Below are positions 31,504-41,431 of a DNA stretch of 64,000 nucleotides, piece by piece. This DNA is from Ryuthela nishihirai. Taxonomy: Eukaryota; Arthropoda; Arachnida; Araneae; Heptathelidae. Made by a program: the position numbers and the translations under genes. Position 1 is the stretch's first letter, and each line of letters starts with the position of its first letter. The stretch spans positions 38,844,307-38,908,306 of the forward strand of contig JAWZYU010000020.1 in the NCBI GenBank assembly GCA_038380435.1, read 5' to 3'. The notes below the pieces were generated by a model, which saw only the letters and a program-made list of their open reading frames with translations, was not told where the DNA came from and did no database searches.

Positions 31504-31711
31504 TCGCTCTTCTTCATCAGGATAACGGATTATGGCGTATCTTTGAGCATCGCTTTGAGACCTTTTAGCAATCTTTCCCAAACTCTGGGTAGCTACCCAA
31601 AATTTGGTTCACGATAATTTTGTGGTGAGTTGCGAAAGTCTCTTGGTTGCCTTTCTAACTGCTTGAGTAAAAAAAAAGTACCTGAGCTACCATTTGAATC
31701 ATGATGTGAAT

Positions 31712-31925
31712 AGGAATTCGAATTTTGGGTCGCAAGTTAAATAGGAATCTAAATTTTGTGTCATGAAGTGAACAGGAATCTGAAAATTTGGCCACGAGGT
31801 GAATAACCAGTTTAATTTCACGAGTTGAACAGGAATCTGAATTTTGTGCCGGGAGATTAACAGGAATCTGAATTTTTGGATCGTGAGGTGTACGTGAATC
31901 TGAATTTTGGGGCCCGGCGAAAACG
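31712..31925. repeat. ~31-bp tandem repeat, about six units
   Basis: AGGAATCTGAATTTTG units begin at about 31743, 31774, 31831, 31862 and 31894, joined by variable GTCATGAAGTGAAC-like spacers. Confidence 0.8.
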
Positions 31926-32283
31926 GTTTGGGAGGTACTGCATTATAACTTCTTTTTATCAGTTCTCCGTTGGCTGCAAGTGGCTGGTATAATTTCTCTC
32001 TCTTCTTCAGGATGGCCAAGCTGCCCGTTCATCAAACCAATCCCCTCTAAGCACCAGAAGCACGTACGTCAGGAGCACTGCTGGCAACCTTATTGCTCCC
32101 TCGGGAGTCATGTGAGAAAGACAAGAGATTTTTGCAAGAGGTAAGGGTGTGTGTAAGAGCTGGATGACAAAGGACGAGGAGAGGCAGTCAGCTAGCAACG
32201 AGCAGTGTGGAGAGTTAGGACTCAGCTGTTGGAGCTAAACAGAAGCATTTAAGATGTGTCCGAGAAAAGAGTGATTACATTGC
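31926..32283. other. Unassigned sequence
   Basis: No supported feature. The open frame at 32007-32198 (-) is unrecognised. Confidence 0.35.
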
Positions 32284-32488
32284 TATTTTAGAATGCATTT
32301 AAGATAGTAAGTTTTGTATTACTATCTAGTGTCTAGTATCTTTGTGTATTACTATCTATTACATTAAGTATCTAGTGTCGATAGAGTTAAATTGGCAATA
32401 GATAAGTTTCGAAAGCAACTGAAGGTCACCAATATTACAGACACAGCAGTAATTAAGAAATCAATTAATGTGGCATCCCTTCTTATTA
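32284..32488 (+). repeat. 204-bp duplication, copy 1
   Basis: From TATTTTAGAATGCATTTAAG to GCATCCCTTCTTATTA. Copy 2 at 32851-33055 has only one or two differences by eye (ATTAATGTGG against AATAATGTGG). This copy abuts the mariner end at about 32500. Confidence 0.95.
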
Positions 32489-32708
32489 GTGATACGTATA
32501 GGGCATACCAAAAGTAATGCCTACACAGTAAAAACGTCTTTATTATAATGAATTGAAAGTTCCAGTTATACATCAATGCAATCTATTATTGTACAACCCA
32601 AAGCTACTCTTCAAAATCTCCGGCAGAGTCGATGCATTTGCTCTACCGTTGAACCCAAGAATCATATTTGAAATAACTGTGGTGATCATTGTCTGATCCT
32701 AATGATCA

Positions 32709-33112
32709 TATGCCTAAACTGGCATAGTGGTTAGGCAGCTAGCGACTGTTCCAGCAAGGCAAACTTTGTGTGTTGTTGTAGCTCTAACTAAGGCAGTGGT
32801 CAGCAGTGACTTCGGTCTTAGTAGGGCATGTCTTGTATGAGAAGGCCTGTATTTTAGAATGCATTTAAGATAGTAAGTTTTGTATTACTATCTAGTGTCT
32901 AGTATCTTTGTGTATTACTATCTATTACATTAAGTATCTAGTGTCGATAGAGTTAAATTGGCAATAGATAAGTTTCGAAAGCAACTGAAGGTCACCAATA
33001 TTACAGACACAGCAGTAATTAAGAAATCAAATAATGTGGCATCCCTTCTTATTATTGGAGTAGCTTCTAGGATTCTTCTCTGTCCTATATGTCGCAAATC
33101 AATCAATCAATC
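32709..33112 (+). mobile_element. SINE-C, interrupted by the 204-bp duplication
   Basis: AAACTGGCATAGTGGTTAGG, GGCAAACTTTGTGTGTTG, TCTTAGTAGGGCATGTC, then after 33055 GTAGCTTCTAGGATTCTTC, TATGTCGCAAATC and an AATC-repeat tail (33097-33119). Matches 22968-23390. Confidence 0.8.
32851..33055 (+). repeat. 204-bp duplication, copy 2
   Basis: Lies inside SINE-C after GAGAAGGCCTG and before TTGGAGTAGCTTC, replacing about ten bases of the SINE. The very high identity to 32284-32488 implies a recent event. No flanking duplication is obvious. Confidence 0.95.
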
Positions 33113-33525
33113 AATCAAATCCAATGGCACCAGTTGATTGCTTCCGACTTCGTGGTTTGCCCTCGATGATTGTTTCCCCTTGAATAAACTTCTTCACCGA
33201 TATTCGCATGTTGTTGACGTCGATTGTCGGCGTATCGTACACTTTGGTTAGCATGGCTTGAATGTCGGAAGCCTTCCTTCGTCGGAAACTCAATGACAGC
33301 TCTTTGGTTTAGCTTCGCTTCCGTGGTTCATCAGCACTGATCTGATGATACGAAACACATAAGAAAGTGCAATTTACAAATCTTTCAAAGTAAATAAAAC
33401 ACAGCTATTGTTATGAGCATCAGAATCCTACAGGCATTGCTTTTGGTACGACTTTCTGTTTATATATTATAGCCATTTTATTAGGTAGAATTCTATGTTA
33501 TGGCAATAGTAACTTATATACAGAA

Positions 33526-33952
33526 CTGGGGTTGGGTGGCACAGTAGTTAGTGTGCCAGGCTCTGTAGTTCCCATGTTCAAGTCCCGCCTGGGCTAGCGT
33601 TGAGGTTTATCTCCACAAAAGTCCCCACCCTGCCCTCGGTCACTAGGATATACCGATGGGCTTGAGAAGGCTGCAGTCTCTCGGATGAGACTTAAAGCTA
33701 TGGCCCTGTGTGCGGAGAGTCATACTATGGCCCTGTGTGCGGGAGAGCCCTGTGTGCGGGAGAGTCATACTTTCTGCACATTAAAGAACACGCTGAATGG
33801 CTTTGTCAGAGGCTATCATCTGTCTCTCAGTAGTTGCCCAGTGGGTCCCTTCCCCTCAACTTTTTCTAAGCTCTCGGGGTCCCTGTGATCTGGCCATTTA
33901 ACCCATTGTGTGTAGAAAAGTGCAGCTCTGAGGTAAAACAAACCAACAACAA
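33526..33952 (+). mobile_element. SINE-A with 10-bp TSD and internal triplication
   Basis: Plus-strand full-length copy flanked by ATATACAGAA at 33516-33525 and 33953-33962. The CCTGTGTGCGGGAGAG segment is present about three times in tandem (33700-33775), unlike other copies. Confidence 0.9.
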
Positions 33953-33962
33953 ATATACAGAA

Positions 33963-34164
33963 ATCAGTAACTGCTCAAATAAACTCTTTATTAAAAAATG
34001 TCACCAAAGATAATTTAAAATTCTGAATCAAATCTACAGGTAATGGAGAGAAAAATGGAAAACCAAGGTTTGTTGAAACCTCGGTTTATGTTAAAAAGCG
34101 GCGTCAATGTGACACTGACAAAGTCATGAAACATGCAAATGACATTCTAGCATACATAGAGTCT
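33963..34164. other. Unassigned sequence
   Basis: Nothing supported; it may belong to the 5' flank of the Tc1 element that follows. Confidence 0.3.
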
Positions 34165-34175
34165 TGTCTACAAAG

Positions 34176-34561
34176 GGTTGGGTTGTTTTACCTCTGAGCG
34201 GCACTTTTTTGCACACCATGGGCTAAATGGCCAGGTCACATGAACCCCGAAGGCTCAGAGAAGCTTGGGGGAGGGGACCCACTGGAATTGCTGTTGGGAG
34301 ACAGATGGTAGCCTCCCGTCAAGGCCATTCAGCGTGTTCTTTAACGTGCACAGGGTATGGCTCTCCCGCACACGGAGCCACGGCTTAACGCCCCATCCGA
34401 CGGACGGTGGCCTTTCCAAGCCCATCGGTGTCCCCTACTGACCGTGGGCAGGGCGGGGGAATTTTGCAGAGATAAATCTCAACGCTGACACAGCTGGGAC
34501 TCGAACCTGGGAACTACAGATTACGAGCCTGGCGCGCTACCGACTGAGCCACCCCCGCCCC
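34176..34561 (-). mobile_element. SINE-A, full length with 11-bp TSD
   Basis: Near-consensus minus-strand copy. Perfect flanks TGTCTACAAAG at 34165-34175 and 34562-34572. Confidence 0.95.
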
Positions 34562-34604
34562 TGTCTACAAAGGCAAACCCGGCGTAACTGCATGTAATTA
34601 TTGG

Positions 34605-35980
34605 TTCCATATCCTCGAGAGAAGACTTCAGCGATTTGTAGGAGCTTCGGTCACTAAGATAGCTCAACTCATTAATGTTTTCACGAGAAACAGTTTCCAA
34701 GGTCACATTTACATGGAAATCTAAAGGGTAGACATCATCTGCAAAAGGCAACAGTGGACAAAAACGCATTCTCCAGAATCGACACGTTCGAGCGTAGTGC
34801 GATGTGCAAAGTGAAACCGGCGAACTAGAGCTTATTAGTTGTGCACGGATTTCGAGGTAGGACGCGAAAGACAAATTTTGTCAAAAACAGTACGTCGAGA
34901 ACGCCATAGAAATGGATATCGCTGTCGAGTTGCACTTCACAAGCCACTTATCACACCTTCAAGTCAATGTACGTCGCAGTCAACGTACGTCGTCGTGTCC
35001 CGTAGTGTAAAGAGGCACAAGCAGTGGAGACTGGAGCAATGGAGGAATATGATATGGTGAAGAATCATCTATACTTTGCTTCCGACAAATGGACAGCTGT
35101 AAGTGTGATGCCAACCAAAGGAAGCTTAAAACTCTGATTTCTTGTTTCCTGCTACTAAGGGGTCTGTAATGGCCATCCAGGGTTTGGGTGCACGCATTCT
35201 ATTAGATTTTTTTGGGTTGTTTTACCTCTGAGCGGCACTTTTTTGCACACCATGGTCTAAATGGCCAGGTCACATGGATCCCGAAGGCTCAGAGAAGGTT
35301 GGTGGAGGGGACCCACTGGAACAGCTGTTGGGAGACAGATGGTAGACTACCGTCAAGGCCATCCAGCGTGTTCTTTAACGTGCACAGGGTATGGCTCTCC
35401 CGCACACGGGGCCACGGCTTAACGTCCCATCCGACGGACGGCGGCCTTTCCAAGCCCATCGGTGTCCCCTACTGACCGTGGGCAGGGCGGGGAATTTTGC
35501 GGAGATAAATCTCAACGCTGACCCAGCTGGGACTCGAACCTGGGAACTACAGATTACGAGCCTGGCGCGCTACCGACTGAGCCACCCCCGCCCCCATTCT
35601 ATTAGAAGGTAAGATTACTGCCAATTGGTATTTGACACTCTTGAATGATTATCTCACCCAATAGTAGAGTATTTCTTTCATGAAGACAGAATTGTCATTC
35701 AGGATGACAATGCTCTCACTAACAGAGCATATTAGTCACCCAGTGTTTTTCTGTTTGCATAAGACTGAGCTTTTTCACATACTAAGGTGAACGCAGTCAC
35801 CAGATATCAACCCACTGAAATAATCTGTGAATGATTCCTCAGGCAGCGTTTTCCAGCTTCATCAAACAAGCAGGAATTGATCACGTTTCTTGTGGACGAA
35901 TGTTATCGTATACCTCCTGCTGACTTGTAGACTCTGTGCCTCGACGTATTACAGGCTGTACTGGACTCACGTGGCGGATC
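34605..35980 (+). pseudogene. Tc1-like transposase pseudogene, split by SINE-A
   Basis: Pieces of a Tc1-family transposase can be followed on the plus strand in several frames. They are RRFVGASVTKIAQLINV (N-terminal helix-turn-helix), KTVRRERHRNGYRCRVAL and HKPLIT (DNA-binding linker), EQWRNMIW (start of the catalytic domain), FHEDRIVIQDDNA (second catalytic Asp region), SPDINPL (third catalytic region) and AVLDSRG-like C-terminus. Stops and frameshifts are frequent. A SINE-A sits at 35207-35594 in the catalytic domain. Terminal repeats were not identified. The family normally cuts and pastes DNA at TA sites; this copy is dead. Confidence 0.8.
35207..35594 (-). mobile_element. SINE-A, reference-quality full-length copy
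   Basis: In element sense (minus): tRNA-like head with A box GTGGCTCAGTCGGTAGCGC and B box GGTTCGAGTCCC; leader GCTGGGTCAGCGTTGAGATT; body with GGACACCGATGGGCTTGG, CGGATGGGACGTTAAGCCG, GTGCACGTTAAAGAACACGC; 3' end GTGCCGCTCAGAGGTAAAAC and a CCCAA tail. Perfect 12-bp flanks CATTCTATTAGA at 35195-35206 and 35595-35606. Transcription would be by RNA polymerase III from the internal boxes. The plus strand shows an 87-codon open frame (35212-35475) that recurs in other copies and is judged non-coding. Confidence 0.97.
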
Positions 35981-36671
35981 AACACCATAATAGTGATTTT
36001 ACGTTGTTGCTTTTGTTTTTTCGTCCATTACCTGTATATATATCGATTTTCGATCATATTCGTTCAGAGAGAATTATGGAAATTAGTACAATTAACAGCA
36101 AAAATGCCAATTTAAATAATTGCCCCTGAAAAGTTAATAAAACAAGTTAAAAGGAATGCAATAATTATTTTACTAAACTTTACTGAAATGTTTTAGAATA
36201 TCTTTAGCAGTACGCCTAATAATTATGCGAAATTTACTACTTTTCGATGTTTTCTTTTTTTGTAGAACGAGCCAACTTGCTAAATGTTTCAGCTTCCATA
36301 ACTCGAAATAGCGATTGTTGGGAATTGAGATTGAAATAGATTTAATTGGGATCTTTTAATTATATTCAATCACCTATTATCAGAAAAATCTTATTTAAGA
36401 AGCTAATGAAATCTGTATTTGGGTTACTTTTGACATAAAATGGATCTGTATCTAAAGAAGTGGCAGCTGAGTGTAAGTCATGTACATTTGCATTCCATTT
36501 TTAAATTCATTTTGCATAAATTCTGTTAGTCACTAAAATTATAAAAAAATTATACTCTTTCTTTTCAAATTAATTACATTTGAAAGTATAAAATTATCAA
36601 TGCGTGGATACTATTTCACGAATGCGTTGTGACAGTATCAGTCTTCTAAGAAGATATTCGTATATATCCTA
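35981..36671. other. Unassigned AT-rich sequence
   Basis: Nothing supported beyond the end of the Tc1 remnant. Confidence 0.4.
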
Positions 36672-36884
36672 ATAAAAAAATAAATAAATACCTCCTAAAG
36701 CAGCTGCTTGCCACAGAGTTCGGACAGGAGCCTGTCAGTTATACGCTATAGAGAAATATTTGTGAGGAAGGCGGAGACCTCAGCAGAAAAACAACAACCA
36801 TCCGTAACTTTCTCGCGGTTTGAACTCAATTTCCTTTGATCAGTAGACAAGCACGCTAACCACTAGGTCATGGGACGGCTTAGC
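36672..36884 (-). mobile_element. SINE-B, older full-length copy
   Basis: Minus strand: AAATAAATAAATACCTCC tail complement, AAGCAGCTGCTTGCCACAG, GACAGGAGCCTGTCAG, decayed B box and A-box complement GCTAACCACTAGGTCATGGG. Confidence 0.9.
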
Positions 36885-37229
36885 AATAGCAATTATGAAC
36901 CTAATCTTGATGGTAGTATTCTCTGAAGCATATTCTTATTCAAGAAGCGTTATACTAAGCGTACTCTCTCTTGGAATGTTTCACTGTGATTGCACTATAC
37001 ATTTTGGATGGCTTTCGTGTCACCATGTTGTGGCTAATATACAATTTTCTAACTGCCAGATGACATTGTCCGTTTTCCTGTGATCCAATTTTAATACATT
37101 GCAAGTGTCGAGAATACAGCTTCTCATTCAACAGAAGATTCTTTGGAAATATTAGTCTAGTTGTCTTTTGCAATCACCAACTGACCGATGAACACGCCTT
37201 AAGAATTTGGAGGATGTCGATGTTGATAA
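36885..37229. other. Unassigned sequence
   Basis: Overlapping open frames on both strands (36895-37083 +, 36955-37173 -), neither recognised. No repeat seen. Confidence 0.35.
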
Positions 37230-38715
37230 TGATTGATCATGCCGAAGAGACTAATAACGGATAATAAGGAAAATAATATCGAAAAGGACAACCATTGCTA
37301 ACGATAAAGTCAGCAATGCATACGATAAGTACAATAATGCTAATAATAAACACAATAACACTAATGATGAAGACAATAAAACTAATGATAAAGACAATAA
37401 TGCTATTGATAAGACAATAATGCTAACTGAAAAGGCAATAATAGTGAGCAGCAACAACAGCAATGTTCGACGATGAAGAAAATAACACTAGCGAGAAAAT
37501 AGCAAAGTTATCGGTAAAGACAATAACGCTTACGAGGACAATAATGCTATTGATAAAGATAATAAAACTAACTATAAAGACAATAATGCTAACAAGGACA
37601 ATAAGCTGTTGATAAAGAGAAAAAATGCTAACAAAAATGACAATAATACTGAGCGACAAGAGCTATAATGTTCAACGATAAAGACAATATTGCTAATGAT
37701 AAATACAGTATTGCTAATGATAAATACAGTATTGCTAATGATAAAGACAATACCGCTATCGCTAAAGAGAACAACTCTATTGATGAAGACAAAATGTTAA
37801 CGAAAAAGGCAATAGCAGTGAGCGACAACAATAATGTTCAATGATAAAGACAATACAACTCTCGTTAAAGACAATAACGCTATTGATAAAAATAATAATG
37901 CTATTGAAAAAGACAATAATAGTGAACGGTAACAACAATAATGTTTTACGCTAAAGACAATAAAGCCATTGTTGCATCCTCCCACCTCACGAAAAAGATA
38001 ATAACAGTGAGTGACAAAAGCAATATTTAACAATAAAGGTAATAATGCTAACGATACAGACAACAATGTTAACGAAAAAGACAATAATAGTGAGTGGCAG
38101 CAACAATAACAATATTCAACAATAAAGTCAAAAACGCTAACGATAAAGACAATAATATTGAATGACAACAATGGCAACGACAAAGACAATAATGTTCAAA
38201 GACAAAGACAATAATATTCAACGACAATGTACCCACTTGCAGTGGGAAAGGATGCATTAAAAAAGAAGAGATGCAAAAATGCTAAAGACAAAGACAATAA
38301 TATTCAACGATAAAGACCATAATGGCAATGATATAAACAATAATGCTAACGAAAAAAAAAATAACGCCTTGTCAGTGACAGTAATCCTAACGAAAAAGAC
38401 AATAATAGTGAGCAATAACAAGAATAATTTTCAACAACAACAATCCGAATGACAAAAAAAATTCTCAACGATAATATTGTTACGACTAAGATAACAATAG
38501 CGATCTGCAACAGCTATAGTTTTTTTTAACCACATCCAGAGTATTGTGGAACGATAATAGTACTGTAAGATGACTAAATAGTATTTAACAATGGCGACAA
38601 TAAGGCTGAAAGAAAAATGATAATAATGTTGAAGGAAAACGGTAAAAATGTTAAACGACAGTAGCAACAATGCTGAACGACAACTACAATAATGCTTAAT
38701 GACAAAGAAGATAAC
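37230..38715. repeat. 21-bp minisatellite (AAAGACAATAATGCTAACGAT type), ~1.5 kb
   Basis: The exact 21-bp period is clearest at 37690-37750 (GCTAATGATAAATACAGTAT repeated). Larger blocks starting AGTGAGCGACAACAATAATG recur. The minus strand reads hydrophobic periodic peptides (SLAILYL, LLSLSL) in several broken frames; they come from the repeat and not from a membrane-protein gene. A non-repeat patch at about 38225-38275 interrupts it. Confidence 0.95.
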
Positions 38716-39477
38716 TTTAACGAGTCATAAGATTTTGTTACTGAAAAATACGAAATCACAAACTTTGAACTTTAATCTACTGTTTTTTCATCACTGTTGT
38801 TTCTTTACGCAAATATGTTATTTCCTTTTACTCCCGTTATCTGCCTCAAGTTTTTGTCTTCCATTATTTTTGAGGCATCTTCATCATTCATCAATCCCGT
38901 TCCCCCACCTCAAATAGCTATCATCTTCTTATTCGTTTCATTAACAGAGTTAGCGGAACATTGACCCTGCCACGATTGCATCAATAAGCAAAGAGCCACG
39001 TAAGTTACTTTTAAAACACGTGTACCGACAGGAAATGAAATATGACTGGATGCCACGTGGCTGCAGCAGATCCATTAGGCGTCTCACAAAGGAAGCTCTG
39101 GATGGTGGAAAGCAAAGGGGTTAAAGCTTCAATAAATCATGCACTTAGTGCACAGTGTTCCCGCTTTATTGGGAGACATTAAACGGGCGCGGGTTTACGT
39201 CGATGGCACCAGCAGCACAGTCTCTGGAAAAGGCCTTCCATCAGTGACAAGGGTTAATGAAGAATGTGGTCTTTTCCTCTGCCACCTCACAGTTCCAATC
39301 AAGAGGATTATGCTGTCACTTCTTCTGCATTTCTTAGTTAGGACACAATTTGTTTTTGGGACTGGTCTTTTATGCTAATGAGATAAGTAAAAGGTGGGAT
39401 TATTTTGAGTTTTGAATTCGTGACGTTTTAGAAAGAAAATCCTCACTTAGATCTGAACAGATTCGTAACAGAAATGA
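38716..39477. other. Unassigned sequence, E-box rich
   Basis: Less AT-rich around 38940-39290, with CACGTG-type motifs (AACACGTGTACC, TGCCACGTGGCTGC). An open frame 39139-39378 (+, 79 residues) is unrecognised. No repeat recognised. Confidence 0.3.
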
Positions 39478-39641
39478 GTTGGCTGTTTTACCTCTGAGCG
39501 GCACTATGTTTGCACATACTGGGCTAAATGGCGAGGTCACAAGGGATCAGAGAAAGTTGTGGGAAGAAGACCCACTTGACAGCTGTTAGGGGACATATGG
39601 AAGTTTCTCATCAAGGCCATCCAGTGTGTTCATTAATGTGG

Positions 39642-40067
39642 GTTGGATTGGGTTGTTTTACCTCTGAGCGGCACTTTTTTGCACACCATGGGCTAAATGG
39701 CCAGGTCACATGGACCCCGAAGGCTCAGAAAAGGCTAGGGAAGGGGACCCACTGGAACAGCTGTTGGGAGACAGATGGTAGCCTCCCGTCAAGGCCATCC
39801 AGCGTGTTCTTTAACGTGCACAAGGTATGGCTCTCCCACACTCGATAAAAAAAGACAAAGACAATAATAACGACAAAGACAATAAACTCGAGGCTTAACG
39901 TCCCATCCGACGGACGGCGGTATTTCCAAGCCCATCGGTGTCCCCTACTGACCGTGGACAGGGCGGGGGATTTTGCGGAGACAAGCGGCGCTGACCCAGC
40001 TGGGACTCGAACTTGGGAACTACAAATTACGAGCCTGGCGCGCTACCGACTGAGCCACCCCCGCCCC
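39642..40067 (-). mobile_element. SINE-A inserted into SINE-A, with foreign patch
   Basis: Full-length minus-strand copy. Flanks TCATTAATGTGG (39630-39641) and TCATTAACGTGG (40068-40079) differ by one base. Where consensus has CACACGGGGCCACGGC, this copy carries a ~50-bp patch of minisatellite sequence (39844-39892). Confidence 0.95.
39844..39892. repeat. Patch of 21-bp-minisatellite sequence within SINE-A
   Basis: AAAGACAAAGACAATAATAA and GACAAAGACAATAA match the array at 37230-38715 in sequence and orientation. The patch is bounded by CTCGAT on the left and CTCGAG on the right and replaces roughly ten SINE bases. Confidence 0.85.
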
Positions 40068-40186
40068 TCATTAACGTGGAAACGGTATGACTCTCCCTCT
40101 CTCTTGTAGACGGAGTCAGGATTTTGCGTTCTAACCACGGTAATCATAATATATAGCTATTATGTATGAAATTAGAAACTGTAAAT

Positions 40187-40542
40187 GGTAGCTAGGTAGT
40201 CACTGGAAGGAGAGCTATGCACCAATCCCCTGTGATGATGCATAGAACCGGCGAGGTCTAGCACCTAATGTTCGACCCCGCCTTCTCGTGGTGCAAGCCG
40301 TTAGTACCTTTCAAAAGAGATTCTCTCTTGTGGAAGCGAACGGATGAGGAGGACTGCCAGATTAGTGTGGCCTACTGAGCTGGACAACTATGGCTACTTT
40401 TCCTTTTTTTCCACCCTGCTGAAAAGTGGTCAACCACACAGGGTACTGGTACTGACCATATAAACCTACTGGAATGGATTGAAATTCACGGTCTGGTTGG
40501 ACCTCCGTAGCCGATGGCTGCTTGAGGATGATGATGATGAGT
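40187..40542 (+). mobile_element. SINE-D candidate with RTE-type 3' end
   Basis: The last ~55 bp (CACGGTCTGGTTGGACCTCC, GATGGCTGCTTGAGG and a GAT repeat) match the 3' end of the RTE copies at 44765 and 62107. The preceding ~300 bp do not match RTE coding sequence. They contain a B-box-like TGTTCGACCCCGCC near 40269 and a possible A box in TAGCTAGGTAGTCACTGG. The 5' boundary is approximate. Confidence 0.55.
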
Positions 40543-41039
40543 TTAGGGATGCGTATCATGAAATTGTACTGTGATTGCTTGAATAAAATTTATTATTATT
40601 ATTTAAAAAAAAAAAATTATTTGATCACAATCAAATTTAATGCAATTTAATTTAAAATCGTTATCTATATTGTTATCTAACTCTAATATCTAAAATTGCT
40701 ATCTATCTAAAGTTGTTAAAATAATCAGATAAAAACTCAAATATAATCTAAGCTAATCAAGTCAAATATAAAATTATAATCTGTTTCTCAATGCAAAATT
40801 CAGCGTAATATACTTCTATAACAGACTCAATTTTTCCCCACACAAATATTTTCCTGTTATTTTTATTCCTAAATGTTATTTATGGAACTAGAGTGAGACC
40901 ACGTATCGACTACATTCGCCTAGTGTGGAATGCAAAACAGCTGTACCTTTAATGATAACCTACGAGAAAATTCAGTACATAATCAGAAAAATAAACCTCA
41001 ATAGTTTATTTTCTTCTTATTACTGGATGCATTATAGGC
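40543..41039. other. Unassigned AT-rich sequence
   Basis: TCTAAAATTGCTATCTATC-like phrases repeat loosely at 40655-40720. Nothing else seen. Confidence 0.4.
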
Positions 41040-41240
41040 TGTGTGTTTTGCCTCTGAGAGGCATTGTTTTGCACGCAATGGGTATGTCACAAGGACCCCA
41101 AGGGCTCAGAGAAAGTTGTGGGAAGGGGACCCACTGAACAGCTGCTAGGATACAGATGGTAGACTGCAGTCAAAGATATCCAGGGTATCTTATTCTTTAA
41201 AATACACAGGGTATGGTTCTCGAATACATGATTGTGACAT
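41040..41240 (-). mobile_element. SINE-A, 5'-truncated old copy
   Basis: GTTTTGCCTCTGAGAGGCAT to TTCTTTAAAATACACAGGGT; the head half is missing. It ends about 45 bp before the Tc1 element. Confidence 0.75.
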
Positions 41241-41431
41241 ATTGCAATCTTGGCATAGAACTTTAAAAATCCACCTAACTTATACACCGAAGAGCCAAAA
41301 CATTGTGACCATCGCGTCTTTATGCAAAATCAAAGCCACTATTGGTAAACGACGGCGCGTGTGAAGGTCATGAACGTTATAAATAACACCTATACTGAGC
41401 TCTGTTAACCAGTGTTATTCTTTTTCTTCAG

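Larger units (their letters stand above)
32500..33450 (-). mobile_element. Mariner-like element, degenerate
   Basis: Terminal inverted repeats CATACCAAAAGTAATGCC (left) and, inverted, CGTACCAAAAGCAATGCC (right). On the minus strand 33111-33293 encodes a 60-residue piece with RRRKASDIQ, KVYDTPTIDVNNMRISVKKF and KPRSRKQ, in the style of a mariner N-terminal helix-turn-helix. The rest of the transposase is gone. A SINE-C, itself carrying the 204-bp copy 2, occupies the middle. Confidence 0.75.
39478..40140 (-). mobile_element. SINE-A, older copy split by SINE-A
   Basis: Left part 39478-39641 (GCTGTTTTACCTCTGAGCGG to TGTTCATTAATGTGG) and right part from about 40068 (CATTAACGTGGAAACGGTATGACTCTCCC). 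The head is lost. Confidence 0.8.

Noticed and set aside
37251..38257. Series of hydrophobic minus-strand frames resembling membrane proteins
   Set aside because: They are translations of the 21-bp AAAGACAATAATGCTAACGAT array, in several frames with many stops, with no consistent start.
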